A stretch of DNA of 41,815 bases. Origin: Elioraea sp051860475. GTDB taxonomy: Bacteria > Pseudomonadota > Alphaproteobacteria > Acetobacterales > Acetobacteraceae. The notes under the pieces are model-generated. The model was not told the origin of the DNA. It worked only from the letters and a program-made list of their open reading frames with translations, and did not search any database. Position numbers and translations under genes: made by a program. Every line of letters begins with the position of its first letter. Position 1 is the stretch's first letter. This document shows, one piece after another, positions 16,106 to 24,248 of the stretch. The stretch spans positions 1 to 41,815 of the forward strand of contig NZ_JBHYDW010000020.1 in NCBI RefSeq assembly GCF_051860475.1. The letters run 5' to 3'.

Positions 16106-16115
16106 CCCGATCGGG
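16106..16115. promoter_or_regulatory. Palindrome in the divergent Bug/ThDP-enzyme promoter region
   Basis: CCCGATCGGG is a perfect 10-bp palindrome centred in the 166-bp divergent region. CAACG and CGTTG flank it on the two sides at unequal distances, giving a larger imperfect dyad. It could be an operator shared by both directions, but no regulator gene lies beside it. Confidence 0.3.
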
Positions 16116-16199
16116 AGTGATCGTTGGGGGGCGACGGCACCGCACCTTGCCGCGCGCGCGCGCCCGTGGAACACAGGCACGCGGGGAGAGGGAGACGCC

Positions 16200-17873
16200 A
16201 TGACGCAACCGACCGGCGCAAGCGTGATCGCACAGATGCTCGCGGGCTACGGCGTCACCCACGTGTTCTTCGTCGATGCTGTGCTGCGCCGGACCCTGAT
16301 CGAGCTTGAAGGGCTCGGCGTCCGCCGCGTGCTCGCGCACAGCGAGAAGGCCGCGGTGTACATGGCCGACGGCTATGCGCGCGCCTCGGGCCGTGTCGGC
16401 GTGTGCTTCGCGCAGAGCGTGGGCGCGGCCAATCTCGCCGCAGGGTTGCAGGATGCGTATCTGCACCGCGCACCGGTCGTGGCGATGACCGGCCGCAAGG
16501 CCGCGCAGGCGCGCAACGCGTATCAGGAGATCGCGCACGCGCCGCTGTTCGCCGCCGTCACCTCGTTCGCCGAGCGGGTCGATGCGCCGGACGATCTGCC
16601 GCGGCTGCTCCGCCAGGCCTTCCGCGCCGCGACGGGTCCCACGCCGCGGCCGGCGCATCTCGACCTGCTCGGCCTCCAGGCCGAGGGGATCGAGGTGCCG
16701 GAGATCGGCGCGGATGCGTCCGTGGAGCCGCGCCATGGCGCCGTGCCCGCGTTCCGCGCCCCGCCAGATCCGGGCGACCTCGCCGCCGCCTCCTCCGTAC
16801 TCGCCTCGGCGAGGCGCGTCGTGATCGTCGCCGGCGCGGGCGCGACGCTGTCCGGCGCGGGCGAAGCGCTGCTCCGACTCGCGCGCCTGCTCGCCGCCCC
16901 GGTCGCGACCAGCCTCGGCGCGCGCGGGATCATCGACACCCGCGATCCCCTCTCGGTCGGCACGGTCGGCGGCTATGGCGCGCCGCCGGCGAACGAGATC
17001 GTGCACGCGGCCGACTGCGTGCTGGTGGTCGGCAGCCATCTTGGCGACCAGCCGACACTCGACTGGCGCGTGCCCGCGCCGGGCACGCGCATCGTGCAGA
17101 TCGACGCCGATCCGGCCGAGATCGGCCGCAACTACGCGAACACGCTGCCCCTGCCGGCCGATCCGCGCACCGCACTGGAGGCGCTCGCCGAGATGTTCGC
17201 CGCCGCACCCCGAGGCGATGCCTTCACGCGCTGGGCCGCGGAGCGCGTCGCCGCGTGGCGCGCGGCGATGGCGCCCCGCTTCGCCTCCGACGCGGTGCCG
17301 ATCCGGCCCGACCGGCTCTGCGCCGAGATCACCGCCGCCCTGCCGCGCGACGCGATCCTGGTCTCCGACACCGGCTATTCGGGGATCTGGACCGCGACCT
17401 GCATCGAGCTCGCGCCGCCGCAGAGCTATCTGCGCGCGGCCGGCTCGCTCGGCTGGTCGTTCCCGGCCGCGATCGGCGCCAAATGCGCCTGCCCCGACCG
17501 GACGGTGCTGTGCTTCTCCGGCGACGGCGCGATCTACTACCACCTGCCTGAACTCGAGACCGCGCGCCGGCTCGGCCTGCCGCTCGTGCTGGTGATCAAC
17601 AACAACTCGGGCTTCGGCCAGGGCCTGCCGAACGTGCGCCGGCTCCAGGGCAACCGCCCCGGCAACGCCGAGGAGATCATCCGCTTCGGTCCGACCGATT
17701 TCGCGCGCGTCGCCGAGGCTTTCGGCGTGCGAGGCATCCGTGTCGAGCATCCTGCTGACATCGGACCGGCGCTGGCGGCGGCGGTCGACCATTCCGGGCC
17801 CGTGGTGGTGGATGTCGCCACCGACATCGAGACGCGCGCACCGGAACCCTGGAGTCCGGAGGAGCAACGATGA
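16200..17873 (+). CDS. Thiamine-diphosphate-dependent enzyme (acetolactate synthase/benzoylformate decarboxylase type)
   Basis: A 557-residue three-domain ThDP enzyme. The N-terminal pyrimidine-binding domain has the catalytic Glu49 in LAHSEKAAVYMADGYARASG. The middle domain shows RRVVIVAGAGATLSGAGEALL and IVQIDADPAEIGRNY. The C-terminal PP domain carries GDGAIYYHLPELETA with INNN about 25 residues later, the Mg-ThDP motif. It should decarboxylate or ligate a 2-oxo acid. I cannot separate acetolactate-synthase-like, benzoylformate-decarboxylase-like or sulfoacetaldehyde/oxalyl-CoA-type activity by eye. ATG 16200 has GGGAGAGGGAG ahead. It overlaps the next gene by ATGA, so translation is coupled. 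Confidence 0.85.
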   Translation: MTQPTGASVIAQMLAGYGVTHVFFVDAVLRRTLIELEGLGVRRVLAHSEKAAVYMADGYARASGRVGVCFAQSVGAANLAAGLQDAYLHRAPVVAMTGRKAAQARNAYQEIAHAPLFAAVTSFAERVDAPDDLPRLLRQAFRAATGPTPRPAHLDLLGLQAEGIEVPEIGADASVEPRHGAVPAFRAPPDPGDLAAASSVLASARRVVIVAGAGATLSGAGEALLRLARLLAAPVATSLGARGIIDTRDPLSVGTVGGYGAPPANEIVHAADCVLVVGSHLGDQPTLDWRVPAPGTRIVQIDADPAEIGRNYANTLPLPADPRTALEALAEMFAAAPRGDAFTRWAAERVAAWRAAMAPRFASDAVPIRPDRLCAEITAALPRDAILVSDTGYSGIWTATCIELAPPQSYLRAAGSLGWSFPAAIGAKCACPDRTVLCFSGDGAIYYHLPELETARRLGLPLVLVINNNSGFGQGLPNVRRLQGNRPGNAEEIIRFGPTDFARVAEAFGVRGIRVEHPADIGPALAAAVDHSGPVVVDVATDIETRAPEPWSPEEQR

Positions 17874-18811
17874 TGCGGGTCGCGATCCTTGGTGCGGGCC
17901 TGATGGGTCATGCGCTCGCGCTGGTGCATGCGCTCGGCGGATGCCGCGTGCGGCTGACCGACACCCATGCGCCGACCCTCGCGGGCGCGCCCGGGCTGAT
18001 CGCGAAGGCGCTCGCCACACTGCGCGAGGCCGGCGAGACCGATCGCGACGAGACCTGGCTTGCCTCTGTCGTGACCACGCACGCGGCTCTCGCCGAGACC
18101 GTCGCGGATGCCGAGCTGATCGTCGAGGCGATCACCGAGGACGCCGAGGCCAAGCGCTCGCTCTACGCGGCCCTCGATCCGCACGCGCCGCGCGATGCGA
18201 TCCTCGCCTCCAACACCTCCTATCTCGACCCGTTCCCACTGATGCCCGAGGGGCGCCAGCACCGCGCGGCGATCGCGCACTGGTACACGCCGCCCTATCT
18301 GGTCGATCTGGTGGACGTGGTCGCGGGGCCGCGCTGCGACGCGGAGGTGCCGGTCCGCCTGCGCGCGCTCTATGCCGGCATGGGCAAGCACCCGATCGTG
18401 ATGCGCAAGTTCGTGCCGGGCTTCATCGCCAACCGCATCCAGGCGGTGATGGCCATGGAGCTCTACACGCTGCTCGATGAGGGGGTTGCCGACGCCTCCG
18501 AGATCGACGCCGCGATCGTGCATGGGCTCAGTCTGCGCCTGCCGCTGCTCGGCCACTTCATGAAGGCCGACTTCACCGGCCTGCCTCTGGTGCAGAAGGC
18601 GCTCGCGGCGCGCATGGTGCCGCCGCCGCCGCCGATCACGCGTAGCGCGTCGCTCGACCGGCTGATCGCCGAGGGCGCCTCGGGCGTGATGGCGGGACGC
18701 GGCTTCTACGACTACGGCGGCACGAGCCCCGCCGCGCTGTTCGAGGAGCGCGATCGCAGGCTGATAGCGCTCAAGCGCGCGCTCAGGGAGATCGGGAGCA
18801 TGATCCGATGA
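17870..18811 (+). CDS. 3-hydroxyacyl-CoA dehydrogenase family NAD-dependent oxidoreductase
   Basis: A 313-residue dehydrogenase with an N-terminal Rossmann domain (GAGLMG at residues 8-13, then an Asp-containing RLTDTH at the end of beta2). A C-terminal 3HCDH helical domain follows (GFIANRIQAVMAMELYTLLDEGVADASEIDAAI, from about residue 184). Short stand-alone members act on hydroxy acids, as in carnitine dehydrogenase and L-gulonate 3-dehydrogenase, as well as on acyl-CoA. The EAITED motif follows the usual position. It is coupled by 4-nt overlaps to the ThDP enzyme upstream and the SDR downstream, so it belongs to the same pathway. Confidence 0.85.
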   Translation: MMRVAILGAGLMGHALALVHALGGCRVRLTDTHAPTLAGAPGLIAKALATLREAGETDRDETWLASVVTTHAALAETVADAELIVEAITEDAEAKRSLYAALDPHAPRDAILASNTSYLDPFPLMPEGRQHRAAIAHWYTPPYLVDLVDVVAGPRCDAEVPVRLRALYAGMGKHPIVMRKFVPGFIANRIQAVMAMELYTLLDEGVADASEIDAAIVHGLSLRLPLLGHFMKADFTGLPLVQKALAARMVPPPPPITRSASLDRLIAEGASGVMAGRGFYDYGGTSPAALFEERDRRLIALKRALREIGSMIR

Positions 18812-19569
18812 CGATCGCGTTCGACGCCATGACGGCGCTGGTCACCGGCGGCGCCTCGGGGATCGGCCTCGCGACCGTCGAGCAGCTCGCGCGCCGCGGC
18901 TGCTTCGTGCTGCTCAACCACCTGCCGGACGATCCCGCCGGGCCGCGCGAGGCCGCGCGCCTGCTCGCCGAGGGTTACCGTGTCGGCACCGCGCCCGGCG
19001 ACGTCTCGGTGCCGGGCGAGGCCGAGGCGATGGTCGAGGGGGCGATCGCCTCGCTCGGCCGGCTCGACATCCTGGTCAACAACGCCGGCACGCCGAACAC
19101 GCGAGCGCCGATCCCCCCGCGCGACCTCGACGCCATGACCGAGGATTTCTGGGCAAGAATCCTGCACACCAACCTGATCGGCCCATTCCGCTGCACCCGC
19201 GCCGCCGCGGCCGCCCTGCGCGCGGCCAAGGGGTCGGTGGTGAACACTGCCTCGATCGCCGGGCTCGGTCATGTCGGGTCCTCGCTCGCCTACGGCGCCT
19301 CCAAGGCGGCGCTGATCAACATGACGATCAGCCTTGCCCGCGCGCTCGCGCCCGAGTGCCGCGTAAACGCAGTCGCGCCGGGCTCGGTCGCCACCCCCTG
19401 GCAGGCCGACTGGCCCGAAGAGCGCAAGCAGGCCGCAGCCGACCGGGCGCTGCTGAGGCGCCAGTGCACCGCCCAGGACATCGCCGATGCGATCGTCTTC
19501 CTCGCCACCACCCCCGCACCGATCACCGGCCAGACCCTGGTGGTCGATGCCGGGCTGACGCTCGGGTGA
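18808..19569 (+). CDS. Short-chain dehydrogenase/reductase
   Basis: A 253-residue classical SDR. The cofactor motif is TGGASGIG (13-20), with NNAG at 91-94 and the catalytic triad Ser149, Tyr162 and Lys166 (YGASK). The C-terminal ITGQTLVVDAGLTLG closes the fold as in the FabG-like group. The residue after beta2 (LLNHLP, no acidic residue) leaves NAD versus NADP preference open. It is the last gene of the three-gene unit beginning at 16200. The region after it carries the pqq promoter, so transcription of pqq may be partly read-through. Confidence 0.9.
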   Translation: MTIAFDAMTALVTGGASGIGLATVEQLARRGCFVLLNHLPDDPAGPREAARLLAEGYRVGTAPGDVSVPGEAEAMVEGAIASLGRLDILVNNAGTPNTRAPIPPRDLDAMTEDFWARILHTNLIGPFRCTRAAAAALRAAKGSVVNTASIAGLGHVGSSLAYGASKAALINMTISLARALAPECRVNAVAPGSVATPWQADWPEERKQAAADRALLRRQCTAQDIADAIVFLATTPAPITGQTLVVDAGLTLG

Positions 19570-19581
19570 TCCTGCCGCCCA

Positions 19582-19610
19582 TTGCAACCGCGACAGCGGG
19601 GGGCTCATAT
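19582..19610 (+). promoter_or_regulatory. Possible sigma70 promoter for pqq
   Basis: TTGCAA (19582-19587) and TCATAT (19605-19610) are separated by 17 bp in the only AT-richer patch of the 109-bp gap before pqqA. The -35 matches 4 of 6 and the -10 only 3 of 6, so this is a weak prediction. Confidence 0.3.
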
Positions 19611-19678
19611 AGCCCGGGCGGAGACAACCGCCTGCCGGGCTTCGCGCCCGCGGCACAACCGGAAACGGGAGAGTGCAG

Positions 19679-19774
19679 ATGACCTGGGAAACCCCGGCGT
19701 TCGTCGAGATCAAGATGGACGCGGAGATCTCCAGCTATCAGGGCGAGTTCGGCGAGGACGACCGCGCCGAGTGA
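19679..19774 (+). CDS. pqqA: PQQ precursor peptide PqqA
   Basis: A 31-residue peptide starting MTWETPAFVEIKMDAEISSY. It is the ribosomal substrate from which pyrroloquinoline quinone is built. The diagnostic E-x3-Y spacing is present: Glu16 and Tyr20 in EISSY are the residues that PqqE cross-links. MTWxTPAFxEI is typical of PqqA. GGGAGAG lies just upstream. A strong hairpin follows the stop, then pqqBCDE, which confirms the call. Confidence 0.97.
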   Translation: MTWETPAFVEIKMDAEISSYQGEFGEDDRAE

Positions 19775-19780
19775 TCCCGA

Positions 19781-19810
19781 CGGCGGCCGCGGGCTCACCT
19801 GCGGCCGCCG
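19781..19810 (+). terminator. Intercistronic hairpin between pqqA and pqqB
   Basis: CGGCGGCCGC (19781-19790) pairs perfectly with GCGGCCGCCG (19801-19810) around a 10-nt loop. It begins 6 nt after the pqqA stop and ends 9 nt before the pqqB ATG. There is no T tract. It probably acts as an attenuator or mRNA stabiliser, giving more pqqA message than pqqBCDE. It also occupies the place where a pqqB ribosome-binding site would be. Confidence 0.6.
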
Positions 19811-19819
19811 CCTTCGCCG

Positions 19820-20737
19820 ATGCTGATCCGCATCCTGGGCGCGGGGGCCGGTGGCGGCTTCCCACAGTGGAACTGTGGCTGCCCGAACTGCGACGGGCTG
19901 CGCCGCGGCACGATCCGTGCGAAGCCGCGCAGCCAGGTGACGGTCGCGCTCTCGGGCGACGCCGATCGCTGGGTGCTGCTGAACTGCGGCCCCGAGATCC
20001 GCGCCCAGATCGAGGCCTTCCCCGCGCTCTGGCCGCGCGCGCCGCGCCATTCGCCGATCGCGGCGATCGTGCTGACCTGCGGCGATCTCGACCACACCCT
20101 CGGCCTGCTCTCCCTGCGCGAGAGCCATCCGCTGACGGTGCTGGCGACCGAAACGGTGCGCGCCGGCTTCGTCGACGGCAATGCGCTCTACCGCACGCTC
20201 GAGCGCTTCCCCGGGCAGGTGACCTGGCGCCGGTTCGTTCCCGGGCTGGAGGCGCCGCTCGACGACCCCGACCCCGCGCGCGCCTCACTGTTTGCCACCC
20301 CCGTGCCGGTGCCGGGCAAGCCGCCGGTGCATCTCGAAGGCCGCGAACCCCAAAGCGAGGAGCAGGCGATTGGGCTGATCGTCCGCGACCGGTCCGGCCG
20401 TCGCCTCGCTGCTTTCCCCGGCGCCGGCGGCATCACGCCCGCGATGCGCGCGGTGATGGAGGGCGCCGACGCACTGCTGTTCGACGGCACGTTCTGGTCG
20501 GAGGACGAACTCGCGCGGCCGAAGCTGATGGACAAGCGCGCGGCCGACATGGCCCATCTGCCGATCGGCGGGCCGGAGGGTTCGCTCGCCCGGCTTGTGG
20601 ACCTCGCCGTGACGCGCAAGCTGTTCGTGCACATCAACAACACCAACCCGATCCTGCGCGAGGACAGCGCGGAGCGGGCGAGGGTGGAGGCGGCCGGCTG
20701 GACGGTCGCCGAGGACGGGATGGAGATCGCCCTGTGA
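19820..20737 (+). CDS. pqqB: PqqB, metallo-beta-lactamase-fold PQQ biosynthesis oxygenase
   Basis: A 305-residue PqqB starting MLIRILGAGAGGGFPQWNCGC. The N-terminal Cys cluster (NCGCPNCDG, about residues 18-26) and GAGAGGGFPQWN are family hallmarks. PqqB has a metallo-beta-lactamase fold and hydroxylates the Tyr ring of the PQQ precursor. No Shine-Dalgarno sequence is visible, and the 3' arm of the preceding hairpin ends 9 nt before the ATG. The last base pairs overlap the pqqC GTG start (GTGA). Confidence 0.96.
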   Translation: MLIRILGAGAGGGFPQWNCGCPNCDGLRRGTIRAKPRSQVTVALSGDADRWVLLNCGPEIRAQIEAFPALWPRAPRHSPIAAIVLTCGDLDHTLGLLSLRESHPLTVLATETVRAGFVDGNALYRTLERFPGQVTWRRFVPGLEAPLDDPDPARASLFATPVPVPGKPPVHLEGREPQSEEQAIGLIVRDRSGRRLAAFPGAGGITPAMRAVMEGADALLFDGTFWSEDELARPKLMDKRAADMAHLPIGGPEGSLARLVDLAVTRKLFVHINNTNPILREDSAERARVEAAGWTVAEDGMEIAL

Positions 20738-21480
20738 ACGAACTGGCGCGCGCACCGTTGCCGAAGGACGCGTTCATCGACTGGCTGCGCCGCGAGGGCG
20801 CACGCCGCTACCACGACCATCATCCCGTGCACATCAGAATGCACGAGGGCACGCTCACCAAGGAGCAGCTCCAGGCCTGGGTCCTGAACCGCTTCTATTA
20901 CCAGACGCGCATCCCCGTGAAGGACGCGATCATCGTCAGCCGCAGCGAGGAGGCTGGGTTCTCGCGCCAGTGGGTGCGCCGCATCCACGACCACATCGGC
21001 GAGACGGACGGCGACGGTGGCTTGGCGCTCTGGCTGCGCCTCGCCGAGGGCGTGGGCCTGGACCGCGACCGTGTCGCCACCTGCGCCGACGTGCTGCCGG
21101 GCGTGCGCTTCGCCTGCGATGCCTATGTGCAGCTCGTGCGCGAGCGCTCCTTCGTCGAGGCTGTCGCCTCCTCGCTCACCGAGTTCTTCGCCCCCGACCT
21201 GATGAGCCGGCGCATCGCCGCCTGGGAGAAGCACTACCCCTGGGTCAGCCCCGACATGCTCGCCTATTTCCGCTCGCGCGTGCCGCGCGCCCGCCGCGAC
21301 AGCGAGGAGGCGATCGCCTACGTCGTCGCCCACGCCGACACCTATGCGATGCAGAAGAAATGCGTCCAGGCGCTGATCACCAAGACGCAGATCCTCTGGC
21401 ACCTGCTCGACTGCGTCTGGCTCGCCCACTTCGCCGAGCCGCGCATGGCCCCGCCCGAATTCGCCGAGGCGCCGCCATGA
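20734..21480 (+). CDS. pqqC: PqqC, pyrroloquinoline-quinone synthase
   Basis: A 248-residue all-helical, cofactor-free oxidase catalysing the final ring closure and eight-electron oxidation to PQQ. Characteristic segments are YHDHHPVHIRMHEGTLTKEQ, WVLNRFYYQTRIPVKDAII, SSLTEFFAPDLMSRRIAAWE and KKCVQALITKTQILWHLLD. These carry the His, Tyr and Arg residues of the active site. The start is GTG 20734, overlapping the pqqB stop by 4 nt; its position and coupling justify it. It is a separate gene from pqqD, unlike the PqqCD fusion of Methylobacterium. Confidence 0.96.
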   Translation: MNELARAPLPKDAFIDWLRREGARRYHDHHPVHIRMHEGTLTKEQLQAWVLNRFYYQTRIPVKDAIIVSRSEEAGFSRQWVRRIHDHIGETDGDGGLALWLRLAEGVGLDRDRVATCADVLPGVRFACDAYVQLVRERSFVEAVASSLTEFFAPDLMSRRIAAWEKHYPWVSPDMLAYFRSRVPRARRDSEEAIAYVVAHADTYAMQKKCVQALITKTQILWHLLDCVWLAHFAEPRMAPPEFAEAPP

Positions 21481-21755
21481 TCGCTCCCGAGAGCGTCGTC
21501 GCGCTCGCGCCCAAGGTGCGCCTGCGCGAGGACCGCATCAGCGGCAAGACCGTGCTGCTCGCGCCCGAACGCGGCCTCGAACTTAACGCCTCGGCCGTCG
21601 CGGTGCTGAGGGCGCTCGACGGCACGCGCACGGTGCGCGAGGTCGCCGCGTGCCTCGCCGCCACGCACAACGCACCGGCGGACCGGATCGAGACCGAGGC
21701 GATCGCGCTCCTCTCGGCGCTGGCCGACCGCGCGCTTGTCCGGGTCGCGCCATGA
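21477..21755 (+). CDS. pqqD: PqqD, PqqA-binding chaperone
   Basis: A 92-residue PqqD, the RiPP recognition element that binds PqqA and presents it to the radical-SAM enzyme PqqE. The family pattern is PKVRLREDRISGKTVLLAPERG, LNASAVAVLRALDGTRTVREVAACLA and a terminal ALLSALADRALV. It starts with an ATGA overlap on pqqC and ends with an ATGA overlap on pqqE, which should keep PqqD and PqqE in proportion. Confidence 0.95.
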   Translation: MIAPESVVALAPKVRLREDRISGKTVLLAPERGLELNASAVAVLRALDGTRTVREVAACLAATHNAPADRIETEAIALLSALADRALVRVAP

Positions 21756-22873
21756 CCGCGCCGCGCCCCTACACCCTGGTCGCCGAACTCACCTATCGCT
21801 GCCCGCTCCGCTGCGGCTACTGCTCCAACCCGATCGACTGGACGAAGCGTCACGACGCGCTCACGACCGAGGACTGGACCCGCGTGCTCACCGAGGCCGA
21901 AACGCTCGGCGTGATGCAGGTGACGCTCACCGGCGGTGAGCCGCTGCTGCGCGACGACCTCGCAGCGATCGTCGCGCGCGGACGGCGCCTCGACCTCTAC
22001 CAGACGCTCATCACCTCTGGCCTGCCACTGACGCGCGACCGCCTCGCCGGCTTGCGCGACGCCGGGCTCGATGCCGTGCAGCTCTCCGTGCAGGACGCCA
22101 ACGAGACGCGCTCCGACCGCATCGCCGGCACGCGCAGCTTCGCGCAGAAGCGCCAGGTCGCGTCCTGGGTGCGCGAACTGGGGCTGCCGCTGACGCTGAA
22201 CGTCGTGCTCCACCGCGCCAACCTCGACCACGTGCCGGAGATCATCGCGCTGGCCGAATCCTGGGGCGCGGAACGGCTCGAACTCGCCAACACCCAGTAT
22301 CTCGGCTGGGCGCTCGCCAATCGCGACTCGCTGCTGCCGACGCGCGAACAGATCGAGCGTGCCCGGATCGCCGCCGCCGAAGCGCGCGCCCGACTGAAGG
22401 GCCGCATTGAGGTGCTGTTCGTGCTGCCCGACTACTTCACCGGCAAGCCGAAGGCATGCATGGACGGCTGGGCACAGCGCTTCATCGTCGTCGGACCCGA
22501 CGGCACGACACTGCCGTGTCACGCCGCGCATACCCTGCCGCTGGAATGGTGGAACGTGCGCGAGCACGCGCTCGGCGCAATCTGGCGCGACAACCCTGGC
22601 TTTAATGCGTATCGCGGCGAAGACTGGATGCCCGAACCGTGCCGCAGTTGCGACCGGCGCGCCGTGGACTTCGGCGGGTGCAGGTGCCAGGCGTTCGCGC
22701 TCACCGGCGATGCCGCGCGCACCGATCCCGCCTGTGTACTCGCGCCGGATCACGCGCTCGTCTCGGACGCCAAACCTGGTGAACCAAGAACCCAACACCG
22801 GCGAGGGGCTCCGCCCCCCGCGCCTCCCGCCAAGGGCCATTGGCCCTTGGAACCCGCTACACAGCGCGGCTGA
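21752..22873 (+). CDS. pqqE: PqqE, radical-SAM PqqA cross-linking enzyme
   Basis: A 373-residue radical-SAM/SPASM protein that joins Glu16 and Tyr20 of PqqA. The SAM cluster is C17-x3-C21-x2-C24 (CPLRCGYC). TLTGGEPLLRDDL is the GGEP motif. C-terminal auxiliary-cluster Cys residues are seen in KACMDGW, LPCHAAHT, EPCRSCDRR, GGCRCQAF and DPAC. After DPACVLAPDHALVSD the protein continues for some 36 residues of Pro/Arg-rich sequence (GAPPPAPPAKGHWPLEP) encoded by a palindromic repeat. This is very probably an extension caused by insertion of the repeat over the original stop. It overlaps the converging FAD-oxidoreductase gene by 17 bp. Confidence 0.96.
   Translation: MTAPRPYTLVAELTYRCPLRCGYCSNPIDWTKRHDALTTEDWTRVLTEAETLGVMQVTLTGGEPLLRDDLAAIVARGRRLDLYQTLITSGLPLTRDRLAGLRDAGLDAVQLSVQDANETRSDRIAGTRSFAQKRQVASWVRELGLPLTLNVVLHRANLDHVPEIIALAESWGAERLELANTQYLGWALANRDSLLPTREQIERARIAAAEARARLKGRIEVLFVLPDYFTGKPKACMDGWAQRFIVVGPDGTTLPCHAAHTLPLEWWNVREHALGAIWRDNPGFNAYRGEDWMPEPCRSCDRRAVDFGGCRCQAFALTGDAARTDPACVLAPDHALVSDAKPGEPRTQHRRGAPPPAPPAKGHWPLEPATQRG
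22805..22850. repeat. REP-like double palindrome at the pqqE / catabolic-operon junction
   Basis: Two hairpins in tandem: GGGGC-tcc-GCCCC (22805-22817), then the near-perfect 21-nt palindrome CCAAGGGCCATTGGCCCTTGG (arms 22830-22839 and 22841-22850). The layout resembles the short GC-rich palindromic repeats scattered in intergenic regions of Acetobacteraceae-type genomes. Here it encodes the tail of pqqE and begins 7 nt beyond the stop of the opposing gene, so it may terminate transcription from both sides. No second copy was noticed in this window. Confidence 0.6.
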
Positions 22874-24248
22874 GACGCGCCGACTCGCGACCCGCGATCG
22901 CGCCGAGTGCCACCGCGGTCAGCAGGCCGTTGCCGGAGAGATATCCCGCCGCGCGCGACCCCGAGAGCCCCGCCGCCGCACCGCCCGCCGCGAACAGATT
23001 CGGGAACACACCCCCGGACGCGCGCCTTACCCGTGCATCGTCGCGGATCGCCAACCCTCCCTGCGTGTGGAACAACGCGCCCGTGACGCGCACCGCGCAA
23101 TAGGGCGGCACGAGCGGCGCCACCCCCGTCCAGTCGCGCCCGAACCGATCCGGCGCGCCACGCTCCGCCAGCGACGTCGCCAGCGCCGCCGCCGGCACCT
23201 TCATCGCCTCCGCCAGCGCCTCCACCGACCCGGCGCGCACCTCCGCCCCGGCCACCTCGGCCGCGCGGAAATCCTCGAACTGCCGCGCGATCCCCGCGAT
23301 CCGCTCGTCGAACACGCCCCACGCGAACCCGCCAGGTTGCGCCAGCACACGCGCCGCCTGCTCGGAATACCCCTCCGACTCGTCGCTGAACCGTTCCCCC
23401 TGCGCATTCACCTGCACCCCGCCCTGCATCATCGCCGCCCAGGTGATCAGGATGCCGTGCGGATGCGCGACCGACCCATGCCCCTGATGCCCGGAGAGAT
23501 GCGCGAGTTCCGCCCCCAGCGCCTCGCCCCACAGCACTGCCTCGCCGCGATTGCCGTCATGCCCGAACCACACCGCCTCGGCGAGCTCCGGAATATGCCG
23601 CCGCACCAGCGCACGGTTCCCCCCATAGCCGTTGCACGCCAGCACCAGCGCACGACAGCCGATCCGCTCCTCGCTGCCGTCCGGCCGGACCACGCCGATA
23701 CCGCGCACCGTGCCGTCATCATCGATGAACAGCGTGCGCGCCACCGCCTCGGTCAGCACCGCGACACCCGCGCGCTCCACCGCCGCGCGCAGACGGTCGA
23801 TCAGCTCCGCGCCGGAACGGCTCGCGAGCCCGTGCATCCGATGCGCCGAATGCCCGGGATAGAGGAAGTCCGTCACCACCGAGAACGAAAGCCCATGCGC
23901 ATCCGCGAGCCATTCGAGCGTGCTCGCGATGCCGCGCGTCACCGCATCGAGCACCGCCTCGTCCACCTCGCCCTTCGCCTTGCGCCGGATATCGGCCGCG
24001 AAACGCTCGGCGTCGTCCTTGATCCCAGCGTCGCGCTGCCAGCGCGTACCGCCGGCGGGAATCAGCCCGGCCGAGAGCGCGGTCGAACCGCGCGGCACCG
24101 CGTCGCGCTCCACCACCACCGGCTCCGCGCCGGCCGCGGCCGCGGCCAGCGCCGCCACGATGCCCGCAGCACCACCGCCGATGATCAGCACCTCGGCCAC
24201 GGCGCCGAAGGTGACCCCGTCCGCCGGCGCGACGGCGGCTTCGCTCAT
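22857..24248 (-). CDS. FAD-dependent oxidoreductase, fumarate-reductase/ketosteroid-dehydrogenase type
   Basis: A 463-residue flavoprotein of the FAD_binding_2 family. The dinucleotide motif is VLIIGGGAAGIVAALAAAAAG (about 20-40), with the ribose-binding Glu in VVVERD. RALVLACNGYGGN is the second FAD-contacting strand. The C-terminal FAAGGAAAGLSGSRAAGYLSGNGLLTAVALG holds the flavin. The middle cap domain has FHTQGGLAI, where fumarate-reductase relatives show HTMGG. It is cytosolic, with no Tat signal. Likely substrates are 2-enoates or cyclic ketones, not fumarate itself; this is inference. It is the last gene of the leftward operon, starting in an ATGA overlap. Confidence 0.87.
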   Translation of the reverse strand: MSEAAVAPADGVTFGAVAEVLIIGGGAAGIVAALAAAAAGAEPVVVERDAVPRGSTALSAGLIPAGGTRWQRDAGIKDDAERFAADIRRKAKGEVDEAVLDAVTRGIASTLEWLADAHGLSFSVVTDFLYPGHSAHRMHGLASRSGAELIDRLRAAVERAGVAVLTEAVARTLFIDDDGTVRGIGVVRPDGSEERIGCRALVLACNGYGGNRALVRRHIPELAEAVWFGHDGNRGEAVLWGEALGAELAHLSGHQGHGSVAHPHGILITWAAMMQGGVQVNAQGERFSDESEGYSEQAARVLAQPGGFAWGVFDERIAGIARQFEDFRAAEVAGAEVRAGSVEALAEAMKVPAAALATSLAERGAPDRFGRDWTGVAPLVPPYCAVRVTGALFHTQGGLAIRDDARVRRASGGVFPNLFAAGGAAAGLSGSRAAGYLSGNGLLTAVALGAIAGRESARLSRAV

